This document shows, piece by piece, positions 51,349 to 60,771 of a stretch of DNA of 64,000 nucleotides. A model generated the notes under the pieces. It had not been told where the DNA came from. It saw nothing but the letters and a program-made list of their open reading frames with translations, and searched no databases. Both the position numbers and the translations under genes were made by a program. Positions within the stretch are counted from its first letter, which is position 1; every line of letters starts with the position of its first letter. Location: assembly GCF_003602235.1 (NCBI RefSeq), contig NZ_QZVS01000090.1, positions 62,001 through 126,000 of the forward strand, in the 5' to 3' direction. The stretch is from Cryobacterium melibiosiphilum (lineage in GTDB: Bacteria > Actinomycetota > Actinomycetes > Actinomycetales > Microbacteriaceae).

Positions 51349-52377
51349 TCAGCCGAACAGCACCGCGGCCTCGTCGTAGCGGGCCGGGGAGACCTTCTTG
51401 AGGCCGATCGTCGCGGCGGCGATGCTGACCACGTCGATCTCGGTGCCGCGCAGCGACACCATCGAGCCCCACTGTGAGTTCTGCACCGCGTCGATCGCGG
51501 CCATGCCGAGCCGGGTCGCGAGCACGCGGTCGTACGCCGACGGTGCACCGCCGCGCTGGGTGTGACCGAGCACGGTGGCACGGCTCTCGATGCCGGTGCG
51601 CTCCTCGATCATCGGCGCGATGAGTTCGCTGATGCCGCCGAGGCGGGGGCGGTCGAAGGCGTCGAGGCCCTTGTGCGAGTGGGCCTCCTCCATGCCGGCG
51701 AGCAGGAAGCCCTCGGAGACCACGATGACCGGGGCACGGCCGCGGTCGCGCACGTGCTCGACCCACTCGCAGATCTGCTCGATCGTCTTGGGCTGCTCGG
51801 GAATGAGAATGGCATGGGCTCCGCCGGCCATGCCGGAGTGCAGGGCGATCCAGCCGACGTGGCGGCCCATGACCTCGACGATCATGCAGCGGCCGTGTGA
51901 CTCTGCGGTCGTGCGCAGCCGGTCGATGGCCTCGGTGGCGATCTCGACGGCGGTGTTGAAGCCGAAGGAGTAGTCGGTGGCCTCGAGGTCGTTGTCGATC
52001 GTCTTCGGCACGCCGATGATCTTGAGGCCGGCCTCGGTGAGGCGGTGCGCCGCGGTGAGGGTGCCCTCGCCGCCGATCGCGATGACGGCGTCGATGCCCT
52101 GGGCGTCGAGCGTGCGCTGGATGTTCTCCGGCCCGCCGTTCTCGCCCTCGAAGGGGTTGGTGCGGGAGCTGCCGAGGATGGTGCCGCCCTGACGGGAGAG
52201 GCCGCGCACGCTGTGCCGGTCGAGTTTCATGAAGTCGCCCTGCACGAGTCCGCGCCAGCCGTTGCGGATGCCGACGAACTCGGCATCGTGCGCGCGCACT
52301 CCCTTGAGCACGGCGCCGCGAATGACGGCGTTGAGCCCGGGGCAGTCGCCGCCGCTGGTGAGGATACCGATCTTCAT
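51349..52377 (-). CDS. pfkA: 6-phosphofructokinase
   Basis: A 342-residue phosphofructokinase: ILTSGGDCPGLNAVIRG, IAIGGEGTLTAAHRL, VPKTIDNDLEATDYSFGFNT and GHTQRGGAPSAYDRVLATRL. The GGEGT glycine at the position that separates ATP from PPi enzymes argues for ATP use, while the Lys in PKTIDND is the one usually seen in PPi-type enzymes. This combination is known from actinobacterial group III enzymes. It commits fructose 6-phosphate to glycolysis. Start ATG 52377. Confidence 0.93.
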   Translation of the reverse strand: MKIGILTSGGDCPGLNAVIRGAVLKGVRAHDAEFVGIRNGWRGLVQGDFMKLDRHSVRGLSRQGGTILGSSRTNPFEGENGGPENIQRTLDAQGIDAVIAIGGEGTLTAAHRLTEAGLKIIGVPKTIDNDLEATDYSFGFNTAVEIATEAIDRLRTTAESHGRCMIVEVMGRHVGWIALHSGMAGGAHAILIPEQPKTIEQICEWVEHVRDRGRAPVIVVSEGFLLAGMEEAHSHKGLDAFDRPRLGGISELIAPMIEERTGIESRATVLGHTQRGGAPSAYDRVLATRLGMAAIDAVQNSQWGSMVSLRGTEIDVVSIAAATIGLKKVSPARYDEAAVLFG

Positions 52378-52408
52378 GTGTGGCCGATCTTGTCAACAGC
52401 GGCAAACT

Positions 52409-52439
52409 GCCGCCCCCTAATGATGGGCCGGGGGGCGGC
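52409..52439. terminator. GC-rich hairpin between SNF2 helicase gene and pfkA
   Basis: GCCGCCCCCT (52409-52418) pairs with GGGGGGCGGC (52430-52439) around a short loop. It lies past the helicase stop on the minus strand but has no U tract, so intrinsic termination is uncertain. Confidence 0.35.
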
Positions 52440-52477
52440 GGGACTCAAATCCGTTGTGTTGCGGGGTCGCCTTCGGG

Positions 52478-54643
52478 CTACAGGTTACCGTCGAGCGCCT
52501 GACCCAGCAGGTAGATCAGGGCGCTGGCCTGCACGGTCTCTTCCGGTCCGACCGGCTCGGTCGATCCGTCGAGCGCGCGGGCCGCGAGGCCCTCCTTGCT
52601 GCCGATGAGGTCGGCGATGCGCGCGTCGATTGTGTGGGCGGCGATGATGCGCCAGGCGGTGACGGGTTCGTCCTGCCCGATGCGGTGCACCCGGTCGATG
52701 GCCTGCGTCTGTTCGGCCGCAGTCCAGCTCAGCTCGGCGAGCACGACGTTCGAGGATGCCTGCAGGTTGACGCCGACACCGGCAGCGGTCAGCGAGCACA
52801 CCGCGATGCTGACGTCGGGATCGTTGTTGAACGCGTCGATCGCAGCTTGGCGGGCCAGCGCGGTCTGGTCCCCGCGCAGCGACACCGTCTTCAGGTCACG
52901 CTTGGCGAAGATCTCCTCCGCGGCATCCATGACGTCGATGTGCTTGGCGAAGAAGACGACCTTGCCCACGGACCGCGCCAGCTGGGCGGCATAGTCGGCG
53001 GCGAGGCCGGCCTTGGCCTGGCCGATCTTGCGCACCATCGTGAAGACGTTCTCCCCGGTGGTCTGGCCCTTGGAATCTTCGAGTTCGGCGAGGGCGACCG
53101 CACGAATGTACGCGGTGCGGGTCTCCGCCGGGGACAGCGACGAGTCGCCGCGGTCCTTGCGGGCCGCGATGAGCGCCGTGTAGCGCTTGACCAGGCGGGC
53201 GCCGAGTTCACGTTCGGCCTGCCGGATGGAGCGGCCGAGGTCGTCGTCGAGTTCGACGGGAAGGTCGGCGACACGCTTGGCCGGCAGGTCGGTGGCGACG
53301 TCGACCTTGCGGCGACGAACGATGCCCATGTCGATGACCGAGGCGCGTGCTTCCGGGTAGAAACCGACATCCGCCGGCGTCAGGCCGGTGTCTTCGAGAG
53401 CCTGCAGCAGTTGGGGTGCGGGCTTGTCGCCCTCGATCCAGCCGAGGAACTGCCAGATCGCCCGAAAGTCGTCGACGTCGTTGATGAGCGGGGTTCCGGT
53501 GAGGGCCATCAGCAGCGGGTTCGGGGTGCGGCGGCGGATCTGCTCCGCGAGGGCCAGCACGTGCTTCGACCGCTGCGACTGCAGGTTCTTGATGAAGTGG
53601 GCTTCGTCGACGACCATGCCCTTGAACCCGAGCGAGCCGAGCCAGGCGAGGTGCCGGTCGAGCACGTCGTAGTTGACGACGACGACGTCGGCGAAGGCGT
53701 CGAGGGTGTCGCCGTCGCCGTGGATCACGGTCGCGCGGCGGTTGGGTGTCCACAGTTCGACCTCGCGGGCCCAGTTCATCTTGACGACGTTCGGCACGAT
53801 GGCCAGCAGCGGGTAGGAATTGGTGACGGATGCCGCGAGCAGGCTCTGCGCGGTCTTGCCCAGTCCCGGCTCGTCGGCGAGCAGATAACTGCGGTGGCCC
53901 TGGCGTGCGCTCTCGATGAAACGCGCCTGGTGGCGCATGAGTTCCATTCCGGGGGGCGACAGCCGGTCGAGCCGGGGGGCTTCGGGCATGTCCATGCTCG
54001 CGGCCTGGCCACCGGAGCCGTACTCGAAGGATTTGAAGAGCGGGCCAAGCAGTTCCCAGTTGGCGAGCCGGCGGGCGCGGGAGACGGGCGGCGGCGCTGC
54101 CGCGCTGAAGTCGGGGGCGAGAAAGGGATTGGCGAGCTGGCGGGCCTTGACCGACTGGGGCACGACCTGGCCGACCGGCATGACCGGTTTGACCTCGGGT
54201 TCGCGGCTGATGATGAGTTCGTCGGGGCTGAGTGCGGCGCCGGATTCGAGCAGCCAGTCCCGACGGAAGCGCTGGGCGACCGTCGACACCGAGGCATCCG
54301 GTTCGAGCAGGGTGATCAGGCTGGTGTCGCGCGCTGCGGTGCGGGCGAGGATCTGGGCGATTCCGTCGAGGCGTTTCAGCAGTTCGGCGCGGTTGCCGTC
54401 GGTCTGGTCGCTGTCGCCCTTGACGCGGGCGCGTTCCTCGCGCATGAGCAGCGCGATGACCTGGAATTTGGTGCGATTGGTGGGGCCGAGCTTGCCGCCG
54501 GTCTGCGCCTTCGCCTCGACCTCGCGCACCTTGCGCGCGAGGATCGGGATGATCGGGGCGTCGTCGTCGCGCGAACGCGGACGGGTACGCCGGGGCGCAT
54601 TGGTCCGGCCGGAGCCGGTGGTCTGGTGGCGAGTCTGGGCCAT
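52478..54643 (-). CDS. SNF2-family DEAD-like ATPase (SMARCAL1-like)
   Basis: A 721-residue Swi2/Snf2-type ATPase. LLADEPGLGKTAQSLLAA is motif I, MVVDEAHFIKN motif II, MALTGTPLINDVDDF motif III, VAVCSLTAAGVGVNLQ motif V (AVCSLTAAGVGVNLQ) and AIDRVHRIGQDEPVTAWRI motif VI. The single compact ATPase core with a 200-residue N-terminal region resembles the SMARCAL1/ZRANB3 branch. It may remodel or anneal DNA. ATG 54643 follows GTGGAGAACA. No nuclease domain is fused. Confidence 0.9.
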   Translation of the reverse strand: MAQTRHQTTGSGRTNAPRRTRPRSRDDDAPIIPILARKVREVEAKAQTGGKLGPTNRTKFQVIALLMREERARVKGDSDQTDGNRAELLKRLDGIAQILARTAARDTSLITLLEPDASVSTVAQRFRRDWLLESGAALSPDELIISREPEVKPVMPVGQVVPQSVKARQLANPFLAPDFSAAAPPPVSRARRLANWELLGPLFKSFEYGSGGQAASMDMPEAPRLDRLSPPGMELMRHQARFIESARQGHRSYLLADEPGLGKTAQSLLAASVTNSYPLLAIVPNVVKMNWAREVELWTPNRRATVIHGDGDTLDAFADVVVVNYDVLDRHLAWLGSLGFKGMVVDEAHFIKNLQSQRSKHVLALAEQIRRRTPNPLLMALTGTPLINDVDDFRAIWQFLGWIEGDKPAPQLLQALEDTGLTPADVGFYPEARASVIDMGIVRRRKVDVATDLPAKRVADLPVELDDDLGRSIRQAERELGARLVKRYTALIAARKDRGDSSLSPAETRTAYIRAVALAELEDSKGQTTGENVFTMVRKIGQAKAGLAADYAAQLARSVGKVVFFAKHIDVMDAAEEIFAKRDLKTVSLRGDQTALARQAAIDAFNNDPDVSIAVCSLTAAGVGVNLQASSNVVLAELSWTAAEQTQAIDRVHRIGQDEPVTAWRIIAAHTIDARIADLIGSKEGLAARALDGSTEPVGPEETVQASALIYLLGQALDGNL

Positions 54644-54904
54644 TGTTCTCCACTTCACAGCAGCACGGCACATGTGGACCGCGCTCGTCGGTGGCGGCGG
54701 CCGGGCACGAGGTTCCGTGGACGTCGACGCGATCGACACGCTGAACCCCGGATCGAGCATCGTGACGTCGGATCTGCAGTGACTACATGCGCAGTGACTG
54801 CATAAACAACGGCACGGTCGAATTGGTGATCGGGTTCTCCAAGCGCGGTTCCAGTGTACGCCCGCGAGGCGTTCCCGACCGACCGCCAGTCCGGCGGGTC
54901 CAGG

Positions 54905-55246
54905 CTATTTATGGACCGGCACTTTGGTACGCACGCCGACGACGATGAACACGATCGCGCCGGCCATCTGGGCGAAGGCCCACCCGGTTCCCTCCAACGG
55001 CAGGATCGCCACCGGGTTCCAGAGCACCGCGATCGGCACCAGGCCGAGGAGCCACCACCACGCTTTGGCCTGGATCACGAAGACACAGAGGATCAGCGCG
55101 AGGATGCTCGCCGCGTAGCGGATGACGATAAAGCCCTCGCTCTCGAGCAGGGCGATGCCGGCCAGCAACGCGATCGCTCCGAGCAGGCCGGGGGCCAGCG
55201 CTGCGCGGGTGAAGGTCGGTTCGAGGGGGGTTCCCATGCGTGTCAT
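54905..55246 (-). CDS. Small four-helix membrane protein (DUF6804-like)
   Basis: A 113-residue protein with four hydrophobic helices: GLLGAIALLAGIALLES, GFIVIRYAASILALILCVFV, WWWLLGLVPIAVLWNPV and FAQMAGAIVFIVVGVRTK. Its ATG at 55246 overlaps the stop of the large membrane protein before it (TGATG). Family resemblance to DUF6804 is from memory and moderate. Function unknown. Confidence 0.78.
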   Translation of the reverse strand: MTRMGTPLEPTFTRAALAPGLLGAIALLAGIALLESEGFIVIRYAASILALILCVFVIQAKAWWWLLGLVPIAVLWNPVAILPLEGTGWAFAQMAGAIVFIVVGVRTKVPVHK

Positions 55247-57111
55247 CAGTTACCGCCTCCCCCGCCGCCGCCACCGCCGCCGCCGGCGGATCCCCCGCTC
55301 ATGCCCGAACTCGACGAGCTCGCCGCACTTCCCGACCAGGCGGCCGTGGTCGTGGCCGAGAATGCGCCGATGCCCGCCGCGAAGTAGAGGGCGTTGAAGC
55401 TGCCGCTTCCGACGTACCAGTCGGGCTGCGTCTCAGCGCCCTGATAGTACTCGCCGAGCACGCTCGACCACTCCTTCTCCTGGCCGAAGAGCACCGCGTA
55501 GGGCAGCACCCGCTCGTACAGCTTGAGCACCCGACTCGGGTCTGACCCGCCGTCGAAGCCGGGCCGCGGCCGACCCGGGGAGCGCAGCGCTCCCTCGGGA
55601 CTCTGCAGGACACGAAGTCGATCGACTTCGGCGAGGGCAATATACAACTTGAGGCCTTTCAGGTAGTCGCGCAGTTCCGCGCCGGTCGCGGTGAGCGGGC
55701 GCACGGACCCGGCCACCACCACGGTCGTGATCGCGGTGAGGATTCCCACGATGACGGTCACGATCGGCCAGGCTCCACCGATCTCCGTCACCCCGGCGAT
55801 GAAGCTCGCGATGGCCGCCACCCCGCCGAACACGCAGCCGAGCACGAGCAGCCAGGTGCGCAGGGCACCACCGGGCTGGGTGCGATACCCGGCCGTGAGC
55901 ATGCCGCGACGCACGAATGCGGTCACCTTGAGCAGCGCCGCGGTGAGCTTCGCGTCCTTTGCCTGCAGGTCACGGCGACCGCCGGGTGCCATCCCGGGAA
56001 AGAGCAGGTTCAGGATGCCGCGCTCGGTCTCGTCGATACCGTCACTGCTCCGCAGTTCCAGCGCATAGTGCGGGGTCGCCGAGGCCTTCACTGCTCCGGC
56101 CTTCTTCTTGGCACCGGCCTTCGTGCCGATCGGCTCGGTCTCGATCACCCGGAGGTTGCCCCGAACAGCGAGGCTGAGGAACAGCGCGGCCATCGCCTTC
56201 GTGGTTCCGCCGGCCACGTCGCTCGCCTGCAGCAGGTTGACTCCGCGGGGCGGCAGGTACTCGGCGATGATCGTCGGGCGGCCCGGCGCGTGCCGCCAGG
56301 CTGTGGCGCGCGCGATGATCGCACCGATCATGACGAGCAGCGCGAGCAGCGCCGCCCCGGCTGCGATGCCGGGAAACGGGGTCGCCGTGAAGGAGTCGTC
56401 TCGCGGGGTGAAGGTATCCGCCGCGAACTCGGCGACGATCGTGAGGGTTTCGCGGGGGGCCAGGTCGGTCGCGGCGACGGTGACCGACGTGGCGGCATCC
56501 GCTTCGGAGAGATCCAGCGTGCCGCATCCCCGGGTGGAGCCCTGCGCGCCGCGATAACAGGCAGTGTTGCCGGTGAACGAGTCGGCGATCTCGTCGTCGA
56601 GGGTGACCGTCGCCGAGATCTCAGCGATCGGCTGGGTGAAGCCGGTGCCGTTGACGTCCCAGTAGAACTCCTGCTGGTCTGAATCGTCGGGGTTCAGCAC
56701 GACGTGGGTCTGGCTGTACGTGATGACATAGGTCTGGGCGCCATGCACGAAGTCGTCGTCGCTGATCACGAGCAGTTCGAGGTCGTCGTCGGCTGACTCG
56801 GTCTCGAAGTCGCGGGGGACGCCGTTTTCGTCGGTCACGCTCTCGATCTCGAGACCGGTGGGGTCACCCTCATAGTGCGTGGGGATGGCACGGTTGAGGC
56901 CGTGGTTCTGGTCGCTCTCAGGAAAGCGGGCCACGATCGTTTCGACCGTATTCAGGGTGGAATACCCCTCGGCGGTGATCCCGAGCTCGAACTCGGAGTG
57001 CCACGAGTCGAAGGTGAAGTCATCAACGTCTGCAGAAGCGGCCGTCGGCACGGCGACGAGAGCGGCGCAGACCAGTGCCACCGCGATGACGAGGCGAATC
57101 GGTCGACGCAT
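55246..57111 (-). CDS. DUF2207-domain membrane protein
   Basis: A 621-residue exported membrane protein. A signal peptide (RLVIAVALVCAALVAVPTAA, then SADV) is followed by a DUF2207 extracellular beta-domain (residues about 30-230), a transmembrane helix near 245-265 (GIAAGAALLALLVMIGAIIA), a cytoplasmic part with two further helices near 420-480 and an extraordinary C-terminal poly-glycine tail of eleven glycines. Relatives are unannotated. It shares an operon with the small four-helix protein. Confidence 0.88.
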   Translation of the reverse strand: MRRPIRLVIAVALVCAALVAVPTAASADVDDFTFDSWHSEFELGITAEGYSTLNTVETIVARFPESDQNHGLNRAIPTHYEGDPTGLEIESVTDENGVPRDFETESADDDLELLVISDDDFVHGAQTYVITYSQTHVVLNPDDSDQQEFYWDVNGTGFTQPIAEISATVTLDDEIADSFTGNTACYRGAQGSTRGCGTLDLSEADAATSVTVAATDLAPRETLTIVAEFAADTFTPRDDSFTATPFPGIAAGAALLALLVMIGAIIARATAWRHAPGRPTIIAEYLPPRGVNLLQASDVAGGTTKAMAALFLSLAVRGNLRVIETEPIGTKAGAKKKAGAVKASATPHYALELRSSDGIDETERGILNLLFPGMAPGGRRDLQAKDAKLTAALLKVTAFVRRGMLTAGYRTQPGGALRTWLLVLGCVFGGVAAIASFIAGVTEIGGAWPIVTVIVGILTAITTVVVAGSVRPLTATGAELRDYLKGLKLYIALAEVDRLRVLQSPEGALRSPGRPRPGFDGGSDPSRVLKLYERVLPYAVLFGQEKEWSSVLGEYYQGAETQPDWYVGSGSFNALYFAAGIGAFSATTTAAWSGSAASSSSSGMSGGSAGGGGGGGGGGGN

Positions 57112-57196
57112 ACCGTAAGTCTACCGAGCGGGTGCCGGTCGGGCCTCCCCCACCGGACGGACCCGGCGTCGCACGCGGGTGCGGATCTGTAGCAGC

Positions 57197-57757
57197 CTAG
57201 GCGTGCTGGATGGGGATCGACGTGGTCGACGGCGGCAGTTCGAAGAGCATCTCGAGTCCGGGACGCAGCTCAGCGACCCAGGCCTCGTAGCCGGCGTCGG
57301 TGAGGTGCAGTTGATCCTCGGTGAAGTCGGGGCCCAGCTCGCCGTCGGGCGTGGACAGGGCCGGCCACAGGTCGAGATAGCGCACATATTGGGTCGGGGC
57401 GTACTGCCAGATGTGCCGGTTGATGGACCTGATGGTCTCGGCGAAGTCCTTGCCGCGCGGCAGCAGTGATTGCACCAGGATGCGGGTCTCCGGCAGCCGT
57501 TTACGCAGGGAATGCATGATGGTCTCGAGGTTGCGCACGACGTACTCGTCGCTCTTGCGCCACCCGAGGTCATTGGTTCCGACGCCGATCACGATCGCGT
57601 CGGGTCGAAGCTCGACGACAGCGTCCAGTGCGCCGAGCACATCATCGGTGGTGTTGCCGGCGACCGCCAGATTGAGGATGTCGTACTCGGGAAACCAGTG
57701 TTCCCACTGGCCGCCCACGGTTAGTCCGTCGCCTAGAAAAGCAATTGAAACAGTCAC
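57197..57757 (-). CDS. SGNH-hydrolase-like protein with GDG in place of GDS
   Basis: A 186-residue SGNH-fold protein: IAFLGDGLTVGGQWEHWFPE, IGVGTNDLGWRKSDE, the C-terminal EDQLHLTDAGYEAW with Asp and His. The nucleophile Ser of GDS is Gly here, confirmed from the codon GGA. The rest of the pocket looks complete. It may have lost activity or use a different residue. The GTG start at 57757 has GGGAGG five bases upstream. Confidence 0.85.
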   Translation of the reverse strand: MTVSIAFLGDGLTVGGQWEHWFPEYDILNLAVAGNTTDDVLGALDAVVELRPDAIVIGVGTNDLGWRKSDEYVVRNLETIMHSLRKRLPETRILVQSLLPRGKDFAETIRSINRHIWQYAPTQYVRYLDLWPALSTPDGELGPDFTEDQLHLTDAGYEAWVAELRPGLEMLFELPPSTTSIPIQHA

Positions 57758-57824
57758 AGTAGCCTCCCGATCGCTTCCATCATGCCTCGGAAGAGGGCAT
57801 GCCCGCCAGTCTTCGCAGCCGATC

Positions 57825-59309
57825 CTAGGCTCGCAGCACCGGGCTCTCGGCCGCCGCGGTCGCGGTGATGCGATTGGCCATCCCGCTGAAAATCACACCG
57901 TGGAACGGCAGTATCGAGAACCAATACAGCCGGCCGCCGAGGCCGCGGGGAAAGAACACCGCGCGCTGACGGTACATCGAACCACCGTCATCCGCCGGCG
58001 TCACGGTCATTTCAAGCCAGGCCAGGCCGGGAACGCGCATCTCGGCGCGCAGGCGCAGAAAGCTGCCGTGGTCGATCTGTTCGACCCGCCAGAAATCGAG
58101 CACCTCGCCGGTGTGCAGCTCGTCGGGGTGACGGCGACCACGACGGAGACCAACCCCGCCGACGATCTTGTCCATCCAGCCGCGCACCGCCCAGGCCAAG
58201 GGGAAGGAGTACCAGCCGTTGTCGCCGCCGATACCCTCGATGACCCGCCAGAGGTCGGCCGGTTTCGCGGGGGTGTGCATCTCGCGCAGGTCGGTGTAGA
58301 CGATGTGGCCGGCCCAATCGGGGTCGCTCGGCAGCGGGTTGCTCGACGCTCCTTCGATAGAGGAGTTGCGCCAGCTGGTCTCCACGTCGCCGACCTTCAT
58401 GCGGCCCAGGGCCAGCTTGACCGCCGTGCGATAGCCCGTGAGACCTCCGGGCGGCGGCGGGATGACACCGTCGATGTCGTGTTCGTTCACGACGCAGTCG
58501 TACTGCAGCGAGGCGATGATCGGGATGGCCAGGCTGCGCGGGATCGGAGTGACGAGGTTCACCCACTGCGAGGCCAGCCACGGGGTCAGCACCGGCAGCG
58601 ACGCGATCGCTCGCTGGCGCAGGCCGGCCTCGAGGGCGTAGCCGTTCATCATCTGCCCGTAGCGCAGCACGTCGGGGCCGCCGATGTCGAAGGTGCGGTT
58701 GATCTCCGGCGGGAGGCTTGCTGCGCTCAGCAGGTAGTAGAGCACGTCGCGCACGGCGATCGGCTGGATCTTGTTGCGCACCCACTTGGGCGCGGGCATG
58801 TAGGGCAACACGTCGGTGAGGTGCCGGATCATCTCGAACGACGTCGAGCCGCTGCCGATGACGACCCCGGCCTGGAACGCGACGGTCGGCACGCCCGAGT
58901 CGAGCAGGATACGACCGACCGCGGTGCGGGAGCGGAGGTGTTCGGACAGTTCGGCGGTGTCGGGGTGCAAGCCGCCGAGGTAGACGATGCGCTTCAGACC
59001 GGCCTGCCGTGCCGCCGCGGCGACGTTACGGGCGCTCGTCAGTTCAATCTGTTCGAAGTCACCGGCGGCGCCCATGGAGTGCACGAGGTAGTAGAAGACC
59101 TCGATACCCACGACCGCCCGGTCGACGGAGGCCCGGTCGGTGAGGTCTCCCTCGAAGATCTCGACCTGGTCGGCCCAGGGCACGTCACGGAGTTTCTCGG
59201 GCGTGCGCACGAGCACGCGCACCGTGTGCCCGGCCTCGAGCAGCCGGGGCACGAGGCGCCCGCCGATGTATCCCGTCGCGCCCGTTACCAGTACCGTTTC
59301 AGCAGTCAT
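57825..59309 (-). CDS. NAD(P)-dependent SDR-type protein fused to DUF2867
   Basis: A 494-residue protein: an N-terminal atypical SDR (VLVTGATGYIGGRLVPRLLE, YYLVHSMGAAGDFEQIE, KRIVYLGGLHPDT) to about residue 300 and a C-terminal START-like DUF2867 region (SFPLAWAVRGWMDKIVGG, VLDFWRVEQIDHGSFLRLRA and ADDGGSMYRQRAVFFPRG). The two-domain layout is common in actinobacteria; substrate unknown. ATG 59309. Confidence 0.88.
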   Translation of the reverse strand: MTAETVLVTGATGYIGGRLVPRLLEAGHTVRVLVRTPEKLRDVPWADQVEIFEGDLTDRASVDRAVVGIEVFYYLVHSMGAAGDFEQIELTSARNVAAAARQAGLKRIVYLGGLHPDTAELSEHLRSRTAVGRILLDSGVPTVAFQAGVVIGSGSTSFEMIRHLTDVLPYMPAPKWVRNKIQPIAVRDVLYYLLSAASLPPEINRTFDIGGPDVLRYGQMMNGYALEAGLRQRAIASLPVLTPWLASQWVNLVTPIPRSLAIPIIASLQYDCVVNEHDIDGVIPPPPGGLTGYRTAVKLALGRMKVGDVETSWRNSSIEGASSNPLPSDPDWAGHIVYTDLREMHTPAKPADLWRVIEGIGGDNGWYSFPLAWAVRGWMDKIVGGVGLRRGRRHPDELHTGEVLDFWRVEQIDHGSFLRLRAEMRVPGLAWLEMTVTPADDGGSMYRQRAVFFPRGLGGRLYWFSILPFHGVIFSGMANRITATAAAESPVLRA

Positions 59310-59360
59310 TTTCTTACCCTATCCGGATACCTTACCGAGTTAGCTGAACGCCTCCCGCCA

Positions 59361-59385
59361 AAGCGGCTCGACCGGCGAGCCCGCT
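59361..59385 (-). terminator. Possible terminator of the alpha-galactoside operon
   Basis: Just past the solute-binding protein stop, the minus strand reads AGCGGGCTCG, loop CCGG, TCGAGCCGCTTT. The stem is short (about 8-9 bp) with a brief T run. Confidence 0.4.
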
Positions 59386-59388
59386 GGA

Positions 59389-60771
59389 CTAGTAGTCGTT
59401 GAGGAGCCCGTTCACCCGCTCATTGACCTCCGTCAGGTCCGACGGGTCCAGCCCGAACGACAGCACCCGGTCCATCGCGTTGGTCATGACCGCGTTGATC
59501 TCCACGGCAGCACCGGACAGCGGAAAGAGCACGGTCGTCTCATCGTCGATGTGCGTCGTGAAGGCGTCGATGTCGAACCCGGTCTCGGCGAAGGCCGCCT
59601 CGGCGTCGTCGCCGACCGAGCTGATCGACGGAAACACGACTCCGGCCTCCGCGACAACCTGCTGGCAGTCGGTCGAGGCCAGGTACTGCACCCATTCCCA
59701 CGCCGCCGCCTTCTTGGTGGAGGACACGGAGATCGAGTCGGCCAGCGAGTTGAACATGCTCGCCCGCTCACCGTCGACGCCGGCCGGTGTGGCGGCCGTA
59801 TTCAGGTTCACCCCCTGCAGTTTGTCGAAGGTGTTGATGTTCCATGCCCCGTCGGTGACCATGGCGTAGGAGCCGGCCTGCAACTGCGTGGACAGGCTCG
59901 CGCCCACGGTCTGCGCGAGCGGCGGCATGTAACCCTTCTCGATCAGCCCCCGCCACCAGGCGATGGTGTCCTGAAAGCGCTCGTCGTCGTAGTTGAGCGT
60001 GCTGCCCCAGGTCGGTTCGTCCATGGAGGTCCAGCCCGTCGTCGCCGCGAGCATCGACCAGCTGAGCTGCCCGTAACCGCCGCCGGAGTCGTCGAGCCCC
60101 AGCCCGAACGTCTCGACGCTGGTCTTGTCGAAGCCCGCTTCGTTGCCGCGCACCCCGTTGGTGTCGACGGTGAGGCTCGCGATCACCTGCTCATAGCTGC
60201 CGCCGTCGGTGGGGTTCCAGGTCATCGCGGCGAGGTCGGCGGCGCTGATTCCGGCATCCGTCGTCATGTCCTCGTTGTAGAAGATCGCGACGGTGTCCCA
60301 GTCCTTGGGCATGCCGTACTGGTTGCCGTCCCGTCCCTGCCAGAGTTCGAGGGTGCCGTCGACGAAGCGGGTCGTGTCGATGTCGGCGGCGTTGATCAGC
60401 GGATCGAGGTTCTCGATGAGGCCGCGTTCGGCGTAGTCGCCGTATTTCGAGCTGTGGTCCACGAACACGTCGGGCGCCGAGTTCGCGACGAACGAGGTCA
60501 TCAGCTTGTTCCAGTAATCGTCGTAGCCGTACTGTTCGATGGCGATGGTGATATCGGGGTGCAGCAGCTCGAAATCATCGGCGCACTGCTGGTAGACGGG
60601 CATCTGGTTCGAGTCCCACATCCAGTAGCTCAGTTCGCCGGCCTCACCCCAGGCGCCCTCGGCGGTTCCGGCCTGGGCGCAGCCGGCGAGGGTCACGGTG
60701 ACGGCAACGGCGATGACGGATGCCGCGGTGCGCCGAAAACGTCGGCGCGGCTGGTGCGTGTGGCTGGTCAT
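59389..60771 (-). CDS. ABC transporter solute-binding lipoprotein (sugar)
   Basis: A 460-residue binding protein. The signal is RRFRRTAASVIAVAVTVTLA then the lipobox LAGC with Cys31 to be lipidated. The mature part (GELSYWMWDSNQMPVYQQCA, DVFVDHSSKYGDYAERGLIE, YAMVTDGAWNINTF) fits family 1 sugar-binding proteins. ATG 60771 overlaps the permease stop (ATGA). Given the alpha-galactosidase in the operon, the ligand is probably raffinose, melibiose or a related alpha-galactoside. Confidence 0.93.
   Translation of the reverse strand: MTSHTHQPRRRFRRTAASVIAVAVTVTLAGCAQAGTAEGAWGEAGELSYWMWDSNQMPVYQQCADDFELLHPDITIAIEQYGYDDYWNKLMTSFVANSAPDVFVDHSSKYGDYAERGLIENLDPLINAADIDTTRFVDGTLELWQGRDGNQYGMPKDWDTVAIFYNEDMTTDAGISAADLAAMTWNPTDGGSYEQVIASLTVDTNGVRGNEAGFDKTSVETFGLGLDDSGGGYGQLSWSMLAATTGWTSMDEPTWGSTLNYDDERFQDTIAWWRGLIEKGYMPPLAQTVGASLSTQLQAGSYAMVTDGAWNINTFDKLQGVNLNTAATPAGVDGERASMFNSLADSISVSSTKKAAAWEWVQYLASTDCQQVVAEAGVVFPSISSVGDDAEAAFAETGFDIDAFTTHIDDETTVLFPLSGAAVEINAVMTNAMDRVLSFGLDPSDLTEVNERVNGLLNDY

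Noticed and set aside
54644-54904. Small gene in the gap upstream of the SNF2 helicase
   Set aside because: Only short frames without ribosome sites; I see nothing beyond a short GCAGTGACT direct repeat near 54776.
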